Positions 23,318 to 35,369 of a DNA stretch of 64,000 bases are shown in pieces. Position 1 is the stretch's first letter; each line of letters starts with the position of its first letter. The notes under the pieces were generated by a model. That model was not told where the DNA came from. It ran no database searches and saw only the letters and a list, made by a program, of their open reading frames with translations. The DNA is from Entonaema liquescens (lineage: Eukaryota > Ascomycota > Sordariomycetes > Xylariales > Xylariaceae), in contig CADCSX010000002.1 of assembly GCA_902805475.1 (NCBI GenBank), forward strand, positions 1,674,001 through 1,738,000, written 5' to 3'. Made by a program: the position numbers and the translations under genes.

Positions 23318-23866
23318 GGGAGTTGATGATAATGATATTCACGCCCCTCACGCTCTCGCTTCCACAAAAGGGGGCCCCTATCTACGGTTTTGGGAGGGGA
23401 CGGAAAAGTACTACGAGAGAGGTCGCACGAATGGGGATGCACAAAAAAGAGAAATCACGGACAGTGGCGTTCATGCGTATGTATGGGTTGTTTCGTTTCT
23501 TCTGCATGCCCTGGCGTTGGTGGATTCTAGGATTCTGATTCCTTTCCTTCCCGCGAAATGAAACAATTTTGGCCTGCCCTGTACCTACGACAAGATGCTT
23601 CGGTGCCTGAACTGCTCACTGTTTGTGTTATGATTCGTGTTGAAACACACGATTCTCTCTTGACTGTTTGCTATAACGCACATTATCATTATTATTACCC
23701 AGTGTGTACATATGATCTAAATATTCTAGGAAATGAGAGCTCCAGACGGTAGCCCCTCAGATTCTATCCATCCTATTTGTGGATGATATGCCTAATCCTG
23801 ACTGCGACTTCGAATGAAGTGACCCATCCCTTGCGTAACGCAATCATTACTAGCTATTCCAGTTAA
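23318..23866. other. Convergent 3'-3' spacer
   Basis: 549 bp contain RLP24 3' sequence and the 3' side of the Par32-like gene. Nothing else is supported. Confidence 0.4.
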
Positions 23867-24541
23867 TTAGGCAGATAGATCCGGCTTCCGCCCTCGGCCC
23901 GGACCATGCATATAGTGGATCTTAGGTGGTTGCGGTAACGAGTCCCGGATATCCTCTAAGATGTGCGCGTCAAGAGCCTCGCGACGTTTGCGCTCCTGCT
24001 CCTTATCGTACGGCTCCGACTCTCCGTGCTCAGATGCCCAGTTGCCTGCTCCTCCGCGCCCCGAGAGCGCTCCTCCACGGCGCGGGGATTGTGGATGCGA
24101 CTGCTCCTGGGGCCTTGGAGCTTGAGGTGAAGAAGGAGCAACAGCTGTAGTTACGGTCGATGACGGAACATCGACAAAATTGCCAGCGCCGCCACGGCCA
24201 GAGCGCGCGTATATCCTTGTGCCGCTACTAGTAGAGCTTGCGGTCGGGGTCGCGGCTGGTTGCGCGGGGCCATCGGCCGGATCTGTTAGCGGCTCGTCAT
24301 CGGCGAGAGGTTGTGGTTTTTGCGCTTCTAGGTCCTGTGAATAGTTTCTTAGTCGAGGCACCTTATCTAGGTAGATGAGGGGTACACGGATGTGTTCAAG
24401 TATAAGAAAGTTATCGCGTCTGCTTTGCGATCTCGGTAGTCATACCTCTGACTTTTTCCCAACCACCTCTTCGATTTCTTTCTGCGAGTAGAAGTTACCG
24501 GCGCCGCCCCGCCCGCTACGACGATATACCGTATCTGCCAT
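23867..24541 (-). CDS. Par32-like DUF3602 protein with SGRGGAGNF repeats
   Basis: Two exons (24541-24446 and 24334-23867, intron 111 nt) encode 187 aa. Three copies of the family motif are visible: RRSGRGGAGNFYS near the N-terminus, ARSGRGGAGNFVD in the middle and LSGRGGAGNWASE later. This defines DUF3602, which includes yeast Par32, a TORC1-controlled phosphoprotein that restrains ammonium transporters. The rest is Pro/Ser-rich and disordered, with a charged helix (KEQERKRREALDAHILEDI) before the C-terminus, which ends GPGRGRKPDLSA. ATG 24541 is preferred: it starts directly before the first motif. The open frame extends upstream only because the adjacent tetranucleotide repeat contains no stop. 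Nitrogen-transport control is inference from yeast. Confidence 0.8.
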
Positions 24542-24584
24542 CTTGTGAAGATACACGAATATAGTGCGCAGTAGAATGTGTGTT

Positions 24585-24713
24585 ATGTATGTATGTATGT
24601 ATGTATGTATGTATGTATGTATGTATGTATGTATGTATGTATGTATGTATGTATGTATGTATGTATGTATGTATGTATGTATGTATGTATGTATGTATGT
24701 ATGTATGTATGTA
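24585..24713. repeat. (ATGT)n microsatellite, about 32 copies
   Basis: 129 bp of uninterrupted tetranucleotide repeat begin 44 bp upstream of the Par32-like start codon, so they lie in its promoter or 5' leader. In the sense direction of that gene the repeat reads (ACAT)n and contains neither ATG nor stop codons. The opposite strand is full of ATGs. Confidence 0.97.
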
Positions 24714-27700
24714 CTTGGTTTAGGACAATTCCCCCTTGATAACTTTGCTCCGCTTACTAGTAATCTAACAGTCGCTTCTAGGTAGCATTCGAGATCGGAC
24801 GGTTCTATGCACGGTAGATGGGTTACTAGGCGCCGAGGTGTATATGTGATTCGAGCGAGCAAGTAATGTAATTAAAAATCGACCGCGCGCCTAAATGGAA
24901 TGCGGGGTGATAGGCAATCAAAAAAAAATTAATAAATAAAAATAAAACCTGCGCGCTTAGGGAGGATTGCTTTGCGATCGTGACACGGCAGATCTTGAGA
25001 TCCGTCTGCTTAGCGAGATTTGTTTATTGTAAGAGTGAAAAACATTGAATGGATTGAATGGAATGAATGGTCCTTAGGTGGATTAGGTACGTACTGATGT
25101 TTGATCCCAACTTGCTGGGAGCGGCTGCCTGCGTTGTGTGACTTCGGTCTTGTGCAACCTACCTTAACCTAAGGAAATGTCCGGTAGGTAACGACGTCAT
25201 GGAGGGGCATCTCGACGAACTAACCTTCCTCTTCCAAGTTCGTATTTAAACACTTGCATGCGTCTAAGTGGAATACCTACTATAGTAGCGCTTGGTCTTA
25301 TAGGTATGGGGTTTATCGAGTTTGTTTTTCCATCTTTGAAACGGATTCAAAATGTACCAGAAATACAAAGGCTTAATAAAAATGAAAGTGCAAGTGTTAT
25401 AATTACGGATCAACTAAGTTTTCTTAACTAACTAGGTAGTTATTGTTATATATGTTACTGATATTTTAGTAGTATGTCTATGTTGGATGGAGGTGGACCT
25501 GGGCGGAAATCATTACACGCATCAGTTCGTTTCTGGGTGCTCTATCGATATTATAAGTGATATATCAGTCAGCATGCACGCGGAGAACTCCTCGGTGGGC
25601 ACACAAGACACCATTGTGCACATTCGGGCGGAACAGGATTCAGGTACCAAGCCTTACGGGCTCCGCCGGCGCGCTCGTGGCATTTCGGTACCTGCGTCCG
25701 GTCGAATAGAACGGCGACTACATGTATTGTATGGATAGGTATGTGTGTGCCTGTGTGTGCCTGTGTGTGCCTGTGTGTGTCTGTGCATGCTGGCTCATAC
25801 TATGTATGTACGTACTAAAACCTAAGGATTCCGAGCCCCAGATATTCGGAGTTTATTGTACGGGTTCGAATATGTTTGGCTGAACGAAACCTTGGGTGGG
25901 CAGTCTGGCAGTTAGAGAAACGGGGCTTGCGACGCGGCTCTGTAAGACTGCGACCCTTCAGATTTCCTTGGTTAGTACGTGGCATATTTCTAAAAAGATC
26001 TTCCCTCGCGCTCTGGTGTGCGTATAGCGAGTCAGATAGTATTACTGTGGAAGCATACAGACAGTCAGTCATTTCCGTATAGGGTTCCGAGCACCGACGT
26101 CAATCCTAGTGAAGTGATGAGCAGCCGGGTATGGCGGGTAAGGCGGCGTTGATCCTTTGATCGACAATTCTCGAAATGGAAACACTACTTCTAGCTTTTG
26201 GATTTGTTATAGCTCGTATTGTCCTTGTTAATATTGTTGGCTTTTAGGTCTTTTGTATCCTTGTAGGGGTCAGTTTCAAATCATCATGTTTGACAAGCTG
26301 ATGAAAAGTTGGAATAGTGAAACAATTTGGAACCAACTGAACTGGAAATCATTTCTTGTCTGCTTCATCGTAAGTATCTCCCTAAATGTGGAACCTCGCA
26401 GCAAGGCACTCGATACTATCTTCGCAAGTAGGGCGCGGCGACTCGCGAGCCGTCGTCAGCTGCTGATTTTGCGTCATCCTCATAAGGTATAGTATAAGTT
26501 CTTAGGGTCACTTGATATTCGAAGTCTGCAATCATACGGAAGTGTGATTATGCTGAGCTGACATCGTACCAATGTATACGTAGGCTGGTACCTTTGGATA
26601 ATGTCAGGAAGAAATGATCGAAATCTCAATGTCAACTCACTTCGTTCGAGATTTCATAATGTTATTATAGATTAGATCATCTCAACCGATTCCTTCTCCT
26701 GTAGCAAACATTTGATATACACTAGCAGAGTGCATTATAGACCAATAACAAGTTACGAAACCTAGGAGTCGTTAACCCTAATACTACCTCTTCATCATTG
26801 GATTGGCTCATAGTGGCGAACGGAATACGGAATCAAGATTAAAAACGACCGAGTCGGTGTCATCCGTTTTACCGGTCGGCGCTAGTGGTACCAAGTATCA
26901 CTCGAGATATTAAGCCGTCGTGTGTTGTGTGAATTAGGGTTTAATAGATTTTAAGTCTCTAACTCGCAAGACCCCTTTGTACCTAGTATGGCGAGCTTAA
27001 CCCTTCGACCATGTCCGTATTTGGTAGAAATAGCGATTGATCAGGGCTCGAAGTATTAGCGAGGGTTTGTTTACCGATCTGACCATATCAATGGTAACAG
27101 GGACACATCAGATAGGGGCCCAACTAGGTGACCAAACTAGCGATAAGTCTCGAGACTGTTCAGTATACCGCATATACGTATAAGTGAATTAAACTTGGAC
27201 CTTGGCAGCGTAGCACCATACCCTATCGCCTACCGTAAAGTATATGACACATCCAATTGGCTAGTGATGAGATTATCGTAGACTAGCAATGAAAATAAAG
27301 ATAACGAATCATGTGGATCGGAAGCTATAACGAGGGGAGAAATCGGCGACAATGCCGATACCTTAGACCGTGACCTTGCTATGATAGCCCTTTCAACGCC
27401 TAGTCCGTGGCAAGAAGAGCTCATATGGTAGCCCCCGTGTCGACTGGCCCGAGTCGAAAATGAATGGACTGTCACGGTGGCGGACACTACAGTTCACTTA
27501 GGAAGGAGAATATGAGCCGTGACCTGAAAACCCACGAATATTTTTTTTTCTCATCTCGACAAATCTTATACCGAGTTGTAAGAAGATGTTTGGTCTGCAT
27601 CTTTTGTGGTCTAGACCAGTAAATTCCTTGGCCGCTTTTGTATCGAAGGAGCTGGACGAAGAAAAAAAAAGTTGACCTGTGAGGATGCTCTAAAATCTGA

Positions 27701-30700
27701 GTCTAGCCCAGCGGTCCTTTGATCCTCTGGTTGAAATTTTCCCCTTGCTTCACCTGTGCTGGAGACTATCGTCCATTCGCGGTGCTGGGCAAGGTCTCAT
27801 TCGAAGAGCACGTTCGAAGCTCGTAGAAGAGCTTGGGTAAATCTGATGGAGAGTTGATTTGATACACACGTAGCTACTACTTCTTGCATAAGCCACCGTG
27901 TCGTAGATGACCCCAATACGCATCTGTGTATGTAGTATGTACATCATTATACCTATCCAATGAAACGGGCTTGGGGATATGGCGTAAGAGAAGACGACCG
28001 AGGCGTGAGTTTAGTGAACTTCTGTTTCTCCAAATTCTGCCACCCACTGGTGCGAGAAGCTCATGCGCGAAAGTACCTGCATTCGGAAAGGTCAAATGGC
28101 GTTGCTGATCCCGTGGAACTTTTTTTTTCTTTTTTCTTTAGAAACATATCCATTTAGTGAAGTAAATTGAGGTCTATTATTACCAGGTTAGCCGAGTTTC
28201 TGACCATAATAAATTATTAAGTTCATTCTTGTGCTTATTGCCAATGAATTGATGTATCTTATTGGCGTAGGGATAATGCGGTTGGAAAATTTAGAGGAAC
28301 CGATTAGAAGCAATACAGTAAGTACATGGTAAAATCAGTTGGAATTTCTATGTTTTCAATGTTTGAAGCTATAGCCTACCGTAAAGAAATACTACATATA
28401 TTGCACTGTGTTTAAATACGTGTACCGTACACCTTAGTTTCATGCTGCGTAACGATACTGATATATGTATCTCATACTTATAGGTATTTAAACCCCTCCT
28501 CCAACTTTCATATTTTAGTAACTACCTTATGTATTTAAAAGCTTCATAACCTACCACATTTAAAGTGTCTGCTACCTAAGCTTTATGCAATTGTACATCC
28601 GTATACTTATTTCATACCGCTTACTAAACGGAGATAAGCAATGTAAAAGCAGACTTATTTTTACAGCCGGAGAAAAAGGATTCTTTGAAACCAAAACAGG
28701 CAGAATACGAAATACCGCGCACATAGAACAGCACAGCCAGATAGGTATTCTTAGCAGCTTTATTATGGAGGTAGTACTAGGAATTGTCAGGGGTGAACCC
28801 TACCCGCCAGGTGACGCGCCTACGATCGTAGCGTTGATCCGCGCAGTCCGGGGTCAGAGTTCTTTGGTCCTTGGTCAATTTATAGACCCGGTCACAAGGA
28901 GTCCTGTTACCGACAATGTGAAGTGTAATAAAGCCCGGATATCTAGGTTACTAACGTTAGTATTTATAGATGCGTTCAATAGTTATTTGTATTTAAGGCA
29001 GATATATTTTATAAATGCCCTTCATAAAACACTAGTTTCTATCCTACGCTCAGCTATAAGCAAACTATGCTCGAATAGTGTAGATTCAGCTTATATATAG
29101 GAACTCACAAGGTAGCGCTAGTACGTTACCTAAGAGTTCCAGCTTTACACTATGAATGTACAATACGTAAATACCCAGTTACCTTCTTTAGGGGTGTATT
29201 TATGGGTAATGTAAGGATAACTGGTTACCCCCTGTTTCTCTCCTCCTTTCATTGCGCGTACACCCCTCGTTGGAGCAGGGTGTTACTCCAACAATATTAT
29301 TATCTAATTCCGACGGACGAATGATAAATCATCTCTCGTCGGCATTGCTATGCACATCAGTACTCCCATATGTGTACGTAGATGCTCTATTTCCTCATAG
29401 AGTTGTTCCCGTCGCGAATAACAGGTATAACATATAACTTGTGTATAATATGTCACGTTATACTGCTACTTGTTAATAAAGATGTGCATAGCGGATTGCT
29501 GTTGTCGTCTTATGATAGGTAAAGTCCGCATAACTACCTAAGGTAAATAAAGAAAATAACACGCAACTGCGTATCTCTCTGTCTCTCCGATGGGAGTTGA
29601 AAAGCCGCGTACTATGTATGTACAATATTATTTGTCCGGCTCCGCTATCTTTTACCAGACATAGATATAGGAATATGCAGGGCTCCAGTGCCAGGGGAGT
29701 AACACCATCAGCTTCCATTCGAGCATTGGAACTATCCACGTGCGAGTAGGAATGTACAGAGTAGGCAGTTGAATTCCTACTACGTCCTATTTCAGATATG
29801 ACGATAACCAGATCTATCCTGACTTGGGTTACCTCTCGAAATCGGCCATTTTCGTTTCTGATTCACATGCGGTATGTATGGACACCATGACCCGATGTAG
29901 TCAGTCAACAGTCAACAGTACCACGTCTGAATAGTGTATGTAAAGTAGGAGTAGTCTTAGCTTTTTATGCTATCCATCTCCTAAGGCCAATAAATCTACC
30001 AATTCGTAAGGGGGTTCCTTCAATTGAATTATGCTGAGTAGCGTCTGAGTCCCCCTGTATTGTACGTCCGCTTAACTGTCATCAGCTTGGCTAAGCGCAG
30101 ATACAAACTTGGCCGTAAATGATTTTGGTCCTTTCCCACTTGTCATTGCAGCTTAGACGCACTCAGATGTACAATACTAAGATGCAATTTCTCATATTCT
30201 CGTGTCCAATGCCCTCTCTACCTTGCCTGCCTTGGCCATCAATTCGTCGAGCAGGTTTGTGCCTGTGTCCTTTGTCCTTTTTTTATGCCGCTCCCACTTG
30301 TTTCCAAGTTTGAAGTTGTGCCTGACAGAACCCTGACCCGGATTGAAGCTTGTCCAACTAGCACATGCGGACCAAACTCGTAGAATTGGCGCTATTCGGT
30401 AGGTATTGTACCTATCTAATTGTACCTACCTAAGAATACAGGGGAGTCCGCGCTAATCAAGTATGAGGTACCTACTTATCGTGCAGCGCATGTGTTGTAT
30501 GGGATACCTCATGCGTAGGTACAAGGTATCCTTCCAAACTTCCAATGCGCTCTTGTGGATTCCACCTAACCTAGAAAGATAGGACGGGGAAAGAAATGGG
30601 GGCCGAATGATGAATGGGGGGGGGATTGAACAACTTTGAGCCCACCATGACCACTACCACACCATTCAACATACCACATGGCACACGCCCAACTTTTTAA

Positions 30701-31313
30701 TGCTTTCCCTAACTTACCTAGCATAATTAGCACAATCTATTAGGCCATAGAAGAAGGCGCAGTACTTAAAACCAATTCCCAATGCCTTATGTAGTAGGTA
30801 CGTATACTAGGTACCTAACCTCTTATGCACTTATTCAACTCATGGTCGGGTTTGACCACCTGATGAACCAAGCGACCTGGAAAGTATCATGGTATCTCTG
30901 TATCTCTGTACTGTACAGTCTTGACCGTACCTGCCTAAACGTACCTACATACCTATCCCGTAGCTGCTTCGCACTTGAAATCCATAAAAATTATTTTTTT
31001 GTGCAATGGACTGATCTTTGTTCCTTCTTCAATCTCCCAAGGGTTAAAGAAAAAAAAATATTATTACAGATCATCGGACGGCTTTTCTTTTCCAACGTCC
31101 GCCCTCCACCATCATACCCTATATCCAGCCAATACCGCTCCTAGTCCACCCACCATTGCCGACGAACACCTCTTTGCTTTTGCTTTTTGCTTCCTCCTTC
31201 TTGTCCATTTTTGTATTATTTTCTTCACTTGGTAAGACACGAGCCGTACCAAAAAAAGATAAATAAATCCTCGCAACAATTATTTTGTCGTTCTACCCTC
31301 TACGTGGTCGGCA
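24714..31313. other. Gene desert
   Basis: About 6.6 kb contain no supported gene. Features seen: a (CTGTGTGTGC)n tandem repeat at 25743-25790, A/T-rich tracts (27540-27550, 28120-28140), very AT-rich DNA at 28140-28660, and an orphan 171-codon ORF at 28585-29100 without recognisable domains. No terminal repeats or transposase motifs were found by eye. Decayed mobile DNA is possible but not shown. Confidence 0.5.
25743..25790. repeat. Tandem CTGTGTGTGC decamer
   Basis: Roughly four to five copies of a GT-rich decamer lie in the gene desert; the last copies are degenerate (CTGTGTGTGT, CTGTGCATGC). Confidence 0.85.
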
Positions 31314-32966
31314 ATGGCCTCTTCCAAGGTAATCAACAAGTTACACTAACCTACTTTACCTTACCTCTACTTGTCATGCCCGCATAACCCGCCCCCCGAC
31401 ACTAGGATAGTCATGCTGATCACTTGCGTCTATCACTCCAGGAAATGCAAACACCAACGAGGCCATTGAACCAGCACCGTCAATCAATCTCTTCGGGCTC
31501 AGCGTCTTCCTTGGGCGCCTCGAGACCATTGTCCCATTCACGCAATAATTCCCACACATACTCCGCTTTGTCCGGCGCCCTCAATGCCACCCACCGCGTA
31601 ACACGTCGGAAGAGCATGACTGGCACCGCTGCCAACGTCGCGGCTGTCGCGGCCGTTCTCGAAGAAGCAGGGGATAAAGTTGGACCATTACCTATCGCTG
31701 TTCATTCTCGTCGCGGTACCATGTCCAAGCCCACCGCCGCCCGATCTGCCATCGTGGGCAGTTTACCCTCCCCACCTGCTAGCTTGCCAACCCATAGATT
31801 CTCGATGAATATGAAATCCGAAGGCCCAGAGAACGCTATCGATGATTCCTCGAACGATATGTCCGCCGATGAAGGAGAAACGGGTCCACAGCAAGCTCGT
31901 ATGCGGCGGGCAAGCGACGGTCAGCCGCTAACAAAAGAGGGTAGGAAGAGTAACCGAATTGAACTCCGCTGCGACAAGTGCGGGAAAGGATACAAGCATA
32001 GCAGCTGCTTGACCAAGCATTTGTTGGTGCCCATTTTCTTGCCCACTGCTTCCCTCATGCATTCACTTGTCCAGGCCTGCGAATAGAGTATCTCCCTGCC
32101 CCGGGGCAAGTATGGACTGGCCGAGACCCTTAAACCCTGAGTACATGAAGTGGACTTTTGTTGACGAATTGCTTGCCAGGTGGGAACATACTCCCGAGTG
32201 GTCTCTCACGTCCAAGCTGCTTATATCTAAGCACCAACAAGTTCAACTACTCGAGGCGGCCTCAGTTCTTGTCGCCATGAACACAGAAGCGACCACTCCT
32301 CCAGACTCGGCCAAAGACTTCGCCAGCGATCCCGAATCGGCGTCTCCTACCGCCTCTGGGTACTCGGACCTCCACGATGGTCGTAGTTCGGCCGATACCA
32401 CTCCACCTCCTCATTTAGACGCTTTCAGTGCGATTAATAGTCTTGCCTACCGTACAGCTCCCAAGAGGGACAGCAATGGAAGTAGCTTTGCGCGATCGTA
32501 CCAATCTGCCGTCTCGGGATCGTTCTTCTCAGGTAGCGTACCAAACGGGAATGGATTCGGCCACGCTCGCCATGCCAGTTCGGATCGGCGTCCCCCTTCT
32601 TCAGGAATGAACAGCACGGGCCAAGATGACCGCGACCTTGCAGCAGCCGTCGAGTTGCTCAGCTGCAGCTTTGGTAGCAACGGAGGGGCCCGGGATTCTA
32701 GGCTCCCTGACGATGCTCCCCCCGTACCACCCTTACCCGCCCAGTATCTTGACCACGCAGCTTTCGCCAGCACGAGTTTTATCAACAGCTTTCCGTCAGG
32801 GCAGATGCCGGAAAGTTTTACTCGGGGCGAGCTTCGGCATACTGAAGACGTGAAGATGGAAGATAGCGAAAGTAGCGTAGTGGATGAAGACGAGGGTGAA
32901 CGACGCTCTAGGGCGCGAAGTAGCGAGGAAGACGACGATATGATGTTTGGCCGTATGGAGGATTAA
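31314..32966 (+). CDS. Single C2H2 zinc-finger protein, putative transcription factor
   Basis: Three exons (31314-31328, 31442-32022, 32180-32966; introns 113 and 157 nt) give 460 aa. The first exon encodes only MASSK. One classical finger spans exon 2 and 3: CDKCGKGYKHSSCLTKH then LWEH (C-x2-C-x12-H-x3-H). Intron 2 falls inside the finger, so its retention would destroy it. After the finger comes EWSLTSKLLISKHQQVQLLE and AASVLVAMN, a conserved helix in this fungal group. The N-terminal 180 residues and the C-terminal half are Ser/Pro-rich; the end is acidic (SSVVDEDEGERRSRARSSEE). A nuclear DNA-binding regulator is inferred; targets are unknown. The 5' site of intron 2 (GTTGGT) is weak. Confidence 0.8.
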
Positions 32967-34159
32967 ACTTGAGATCGCTCGCTCGTTCGCTCACTAGAGA
33001 AATAGCACGAAACGATGAATGGCTCTGGTTGTTTCCTTTGTGTCACATATATCAACTTCTGTAAACGAGGTGGTTCCGCTCCGCTGCCGAAATCTCAGCA
33101 CCGAAGAATGGAGGGCTCCAAGTACGAATACTCTGAGGCATAACTCCAAGAGGTTAAAGTGAGGATCGGAGAGAAGCGTCGAGTGAACACCCGACCTGTC
33201 GAAACCGTAGGGAAAGGGGATTTCATTAGGCAAAGCGTGTGATGTCTATTAACAGGGCTGATAACACCCATTTGTTTACTATGAATGAAAACCGAATTAA
33301 ACGAAAATCTTGACTTACTAGAATATACCTGTCTATAAATACAGTTGGGGTTTATTGATTGATAAATTCCTGGGATTCCGGGATTTGCTATTGCCAGACC
33401 CGGCTATGCTTGAGGCAGCGGAACTGCGGAGTCATGATGCCAGTGATCTTAATGATCTGCATGTGAATGCACGTTGGTACGGAGGGTTGCAAACGGAGCC
33501 CGGCCGGGCAACAGAAGACACCAGAAGTTTAGTGATGGTTTCCTAAGGACTCGAGGTTTTTTTCCCCATAGAGAATAGATGAAAAAAGAGGAGAGTCTGA
33601 GTGTAAAAGAAGAAAATCTCGAAGGTCGAGGATCGAGGACCCGGGCTACTTTTGAGAAGCGAGGTTTGTTGTCGATCAACCTGGTTGTGGGGGGGCCTGT
33701 TAGCAGGTACATAGATTGCGAGTAGGGAGATTTTAGTAGGAGCTTTGAGAGAGACGGAGAGTCGTAGGAGACGTCACCGGTGCTAGGTTAGTGTAGTTAC
33801 CGGTTTCCCCACATACAAAATAGGCAGCTAGAGCTCTCGATTTTTTAGTTTCGCGCATCCCCGCCATTTTATAGTATCATTGTGTAGCCTTTTTTTGAGC
33901 TTACCTATTACCTCAATTAGATACATTAACTTACACTTGTAAACAATCGCGACAATTTCTGGTCAGCTTCAAGAACTTTTAGCACGTGAGCAAATCAAGC
34001 TCAGATCTCAACAAGGCACATCCTCTCTTCTTTTATATCATAATTTATTAATTACCCGCGTCTTTTTGTTTAAGGACTTTTTTTTTTTTATCTTTTCCTT
34101 CGTATTAACTAGCTACTTAACTACAGTCTTTGCGGTGTAAAAGCAGGCTAGCAGACAAA
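32967..34159. other. Intergenic spacer
   Basis: About 1.2 kb contain no supported gene. A T-run at 34078-34089 and AT-rich DNA just before 34160 suit a promoter. An AATTAAACGAAA stretch near 33295-33306 is 3' sequence of the C2H2 gene or spacer. Confidence 0.4.
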
Positions 34160-35369
34160 ATGCGGACCAGAAAACAGACTCGCGAGGAAGAAAATGCGGT
34201 TGAGATGAAGCCGACGGTCGTGTCCATTACTAAGATCGAGCCTCCAACGACCTCACCTTCGAAACGCGAAGTTACTCGTCCTAGTAGCACGCCGTCTAAG
34301 CTACCAAAACTGATTCAGTTCCCACTTGTAACCATCCTAAGTCTATCGCTCGCGGCCGTCGGTTACTCGTTTACGTGGCGATATACCAAGGGTCCAATGG
34401 CACCGCATGCAAGGCTACTGACTACTTGGGATGATGTTGGAATTGTTACGGGATGGCGAGTGTAAGTAGCTTTCCACTAATATTCAAGATCGTGGGCGCG
34501 TATTCGGTCCCAGATACTATTCATGACGTAATACCATCAACAACAACATTTTACTTATTTTGGTTTCTCGCAGATTTGAACTCGCGTTGGGCTGGTTCGG
34601 CAAATACGACGGCTACGATATTACAGCTTTGAATATCCTATCCCATGGCCCCCTCGTAAGTACCTACTAGATTTGCCAACGTGGACGTGAAAAAGAACAG
34701 GTCTAACAGTAGTAACAGTTATACCTCCTACATACCTTCTACGAGGTACCTACCAGCGCTGTTCTCCTAACGCTTGCCATCGAAACCCTCGCGACTTACA
34801 TCCCCTTCCGCCTCCTACGTCCTCTTTCCACGGTCCATGCCGATCCCAGTCATGCGCCCAACGCAGACATCGTCACGGACCGGCCCATCGTGCTGCTCAC
34901 CACGCTCCTCGCGGGTGCCATCTACAGCGTAACACTGTTCTTCGCGTACGCGATGTACCTACCCTCGTACCTCGTCGTATACTTCACTAGCCTGCCGTCC
35001 ATCGCCTCCGCGCACGAAACCACATACGTCGGGCTGTTGCCCGTGACTCTGGCCCTGGGCTTCGCAGCCCGCGCCTTCATCTTCACGCCCGCCGAAGCGA
35101 CGGCCTCAGCTAAGGACGAGCCGTTCGACCCGGCCAGCGCCAGCCTGCGCGAGACGGTACGCTGGAACTTCTGGGGCTGGAGCGCGCAGACTAAGGTCGT
35201 GATCCAGCGCACCGCCCTGCTGATGCTGATTACGGGCGCGGATACCTTCGTCCAGACCCGCTTTACTATTAAGGGTGTCGAGACGCCCGGCGCCGCGGCC
35301 TGGAGTAGCGTGTGGGTGGTTGCCGCTGCGATTACGGGGCTTGCACTCGGTGCCGTTGGGGGTGTTTAG
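34160..35369 (+). CDS. Multi-pass membrane protein of unknown function
   Basis: Three exons (34160-34461, 34574-34655, 34719-35369) encode 344 aa. I do not recognise a named family, but the gene structure is clean. A basic, disordered N-terminus (MRTRKQTREEENAVEMKP) precedes about five hydrophobic segments. They are FPLVTILSLSLAAVGYSF, a long one around SAVLLTLAIETLATYIPF, IVLLTTLLAGAIYSVTLFFA, TYVGLLPVTLALGFAARAFI and the C-terminal WVVAAAITGLALGAVGGV. Exon 3 is GC-rich. No catalytic motif is visible. The open frame continues ten codons upstream only through a TTG, so ATG 34160 is taken as start. Location in an internal membrane is inference. Confidence 0.75.

Noticed and set aside
24440..24862. 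Long frames encoding (IHTY)n or (MYVC)n repeats
   Set aside because: They exist only because a tetranucleotide repeat has no stop codons; the real Par32-like start is downstream at 24541.
28585..29100. A 171-codon ORF in the gene desert as a gene
   Set aside because: It has no recognisable domain, an AT-rich biased composition and no sign of flanking exons or splice sites.
34130..34159. An upstream start for the membrane protein
   Set aside because: It begins with TTG; the first ATG is at 34160.
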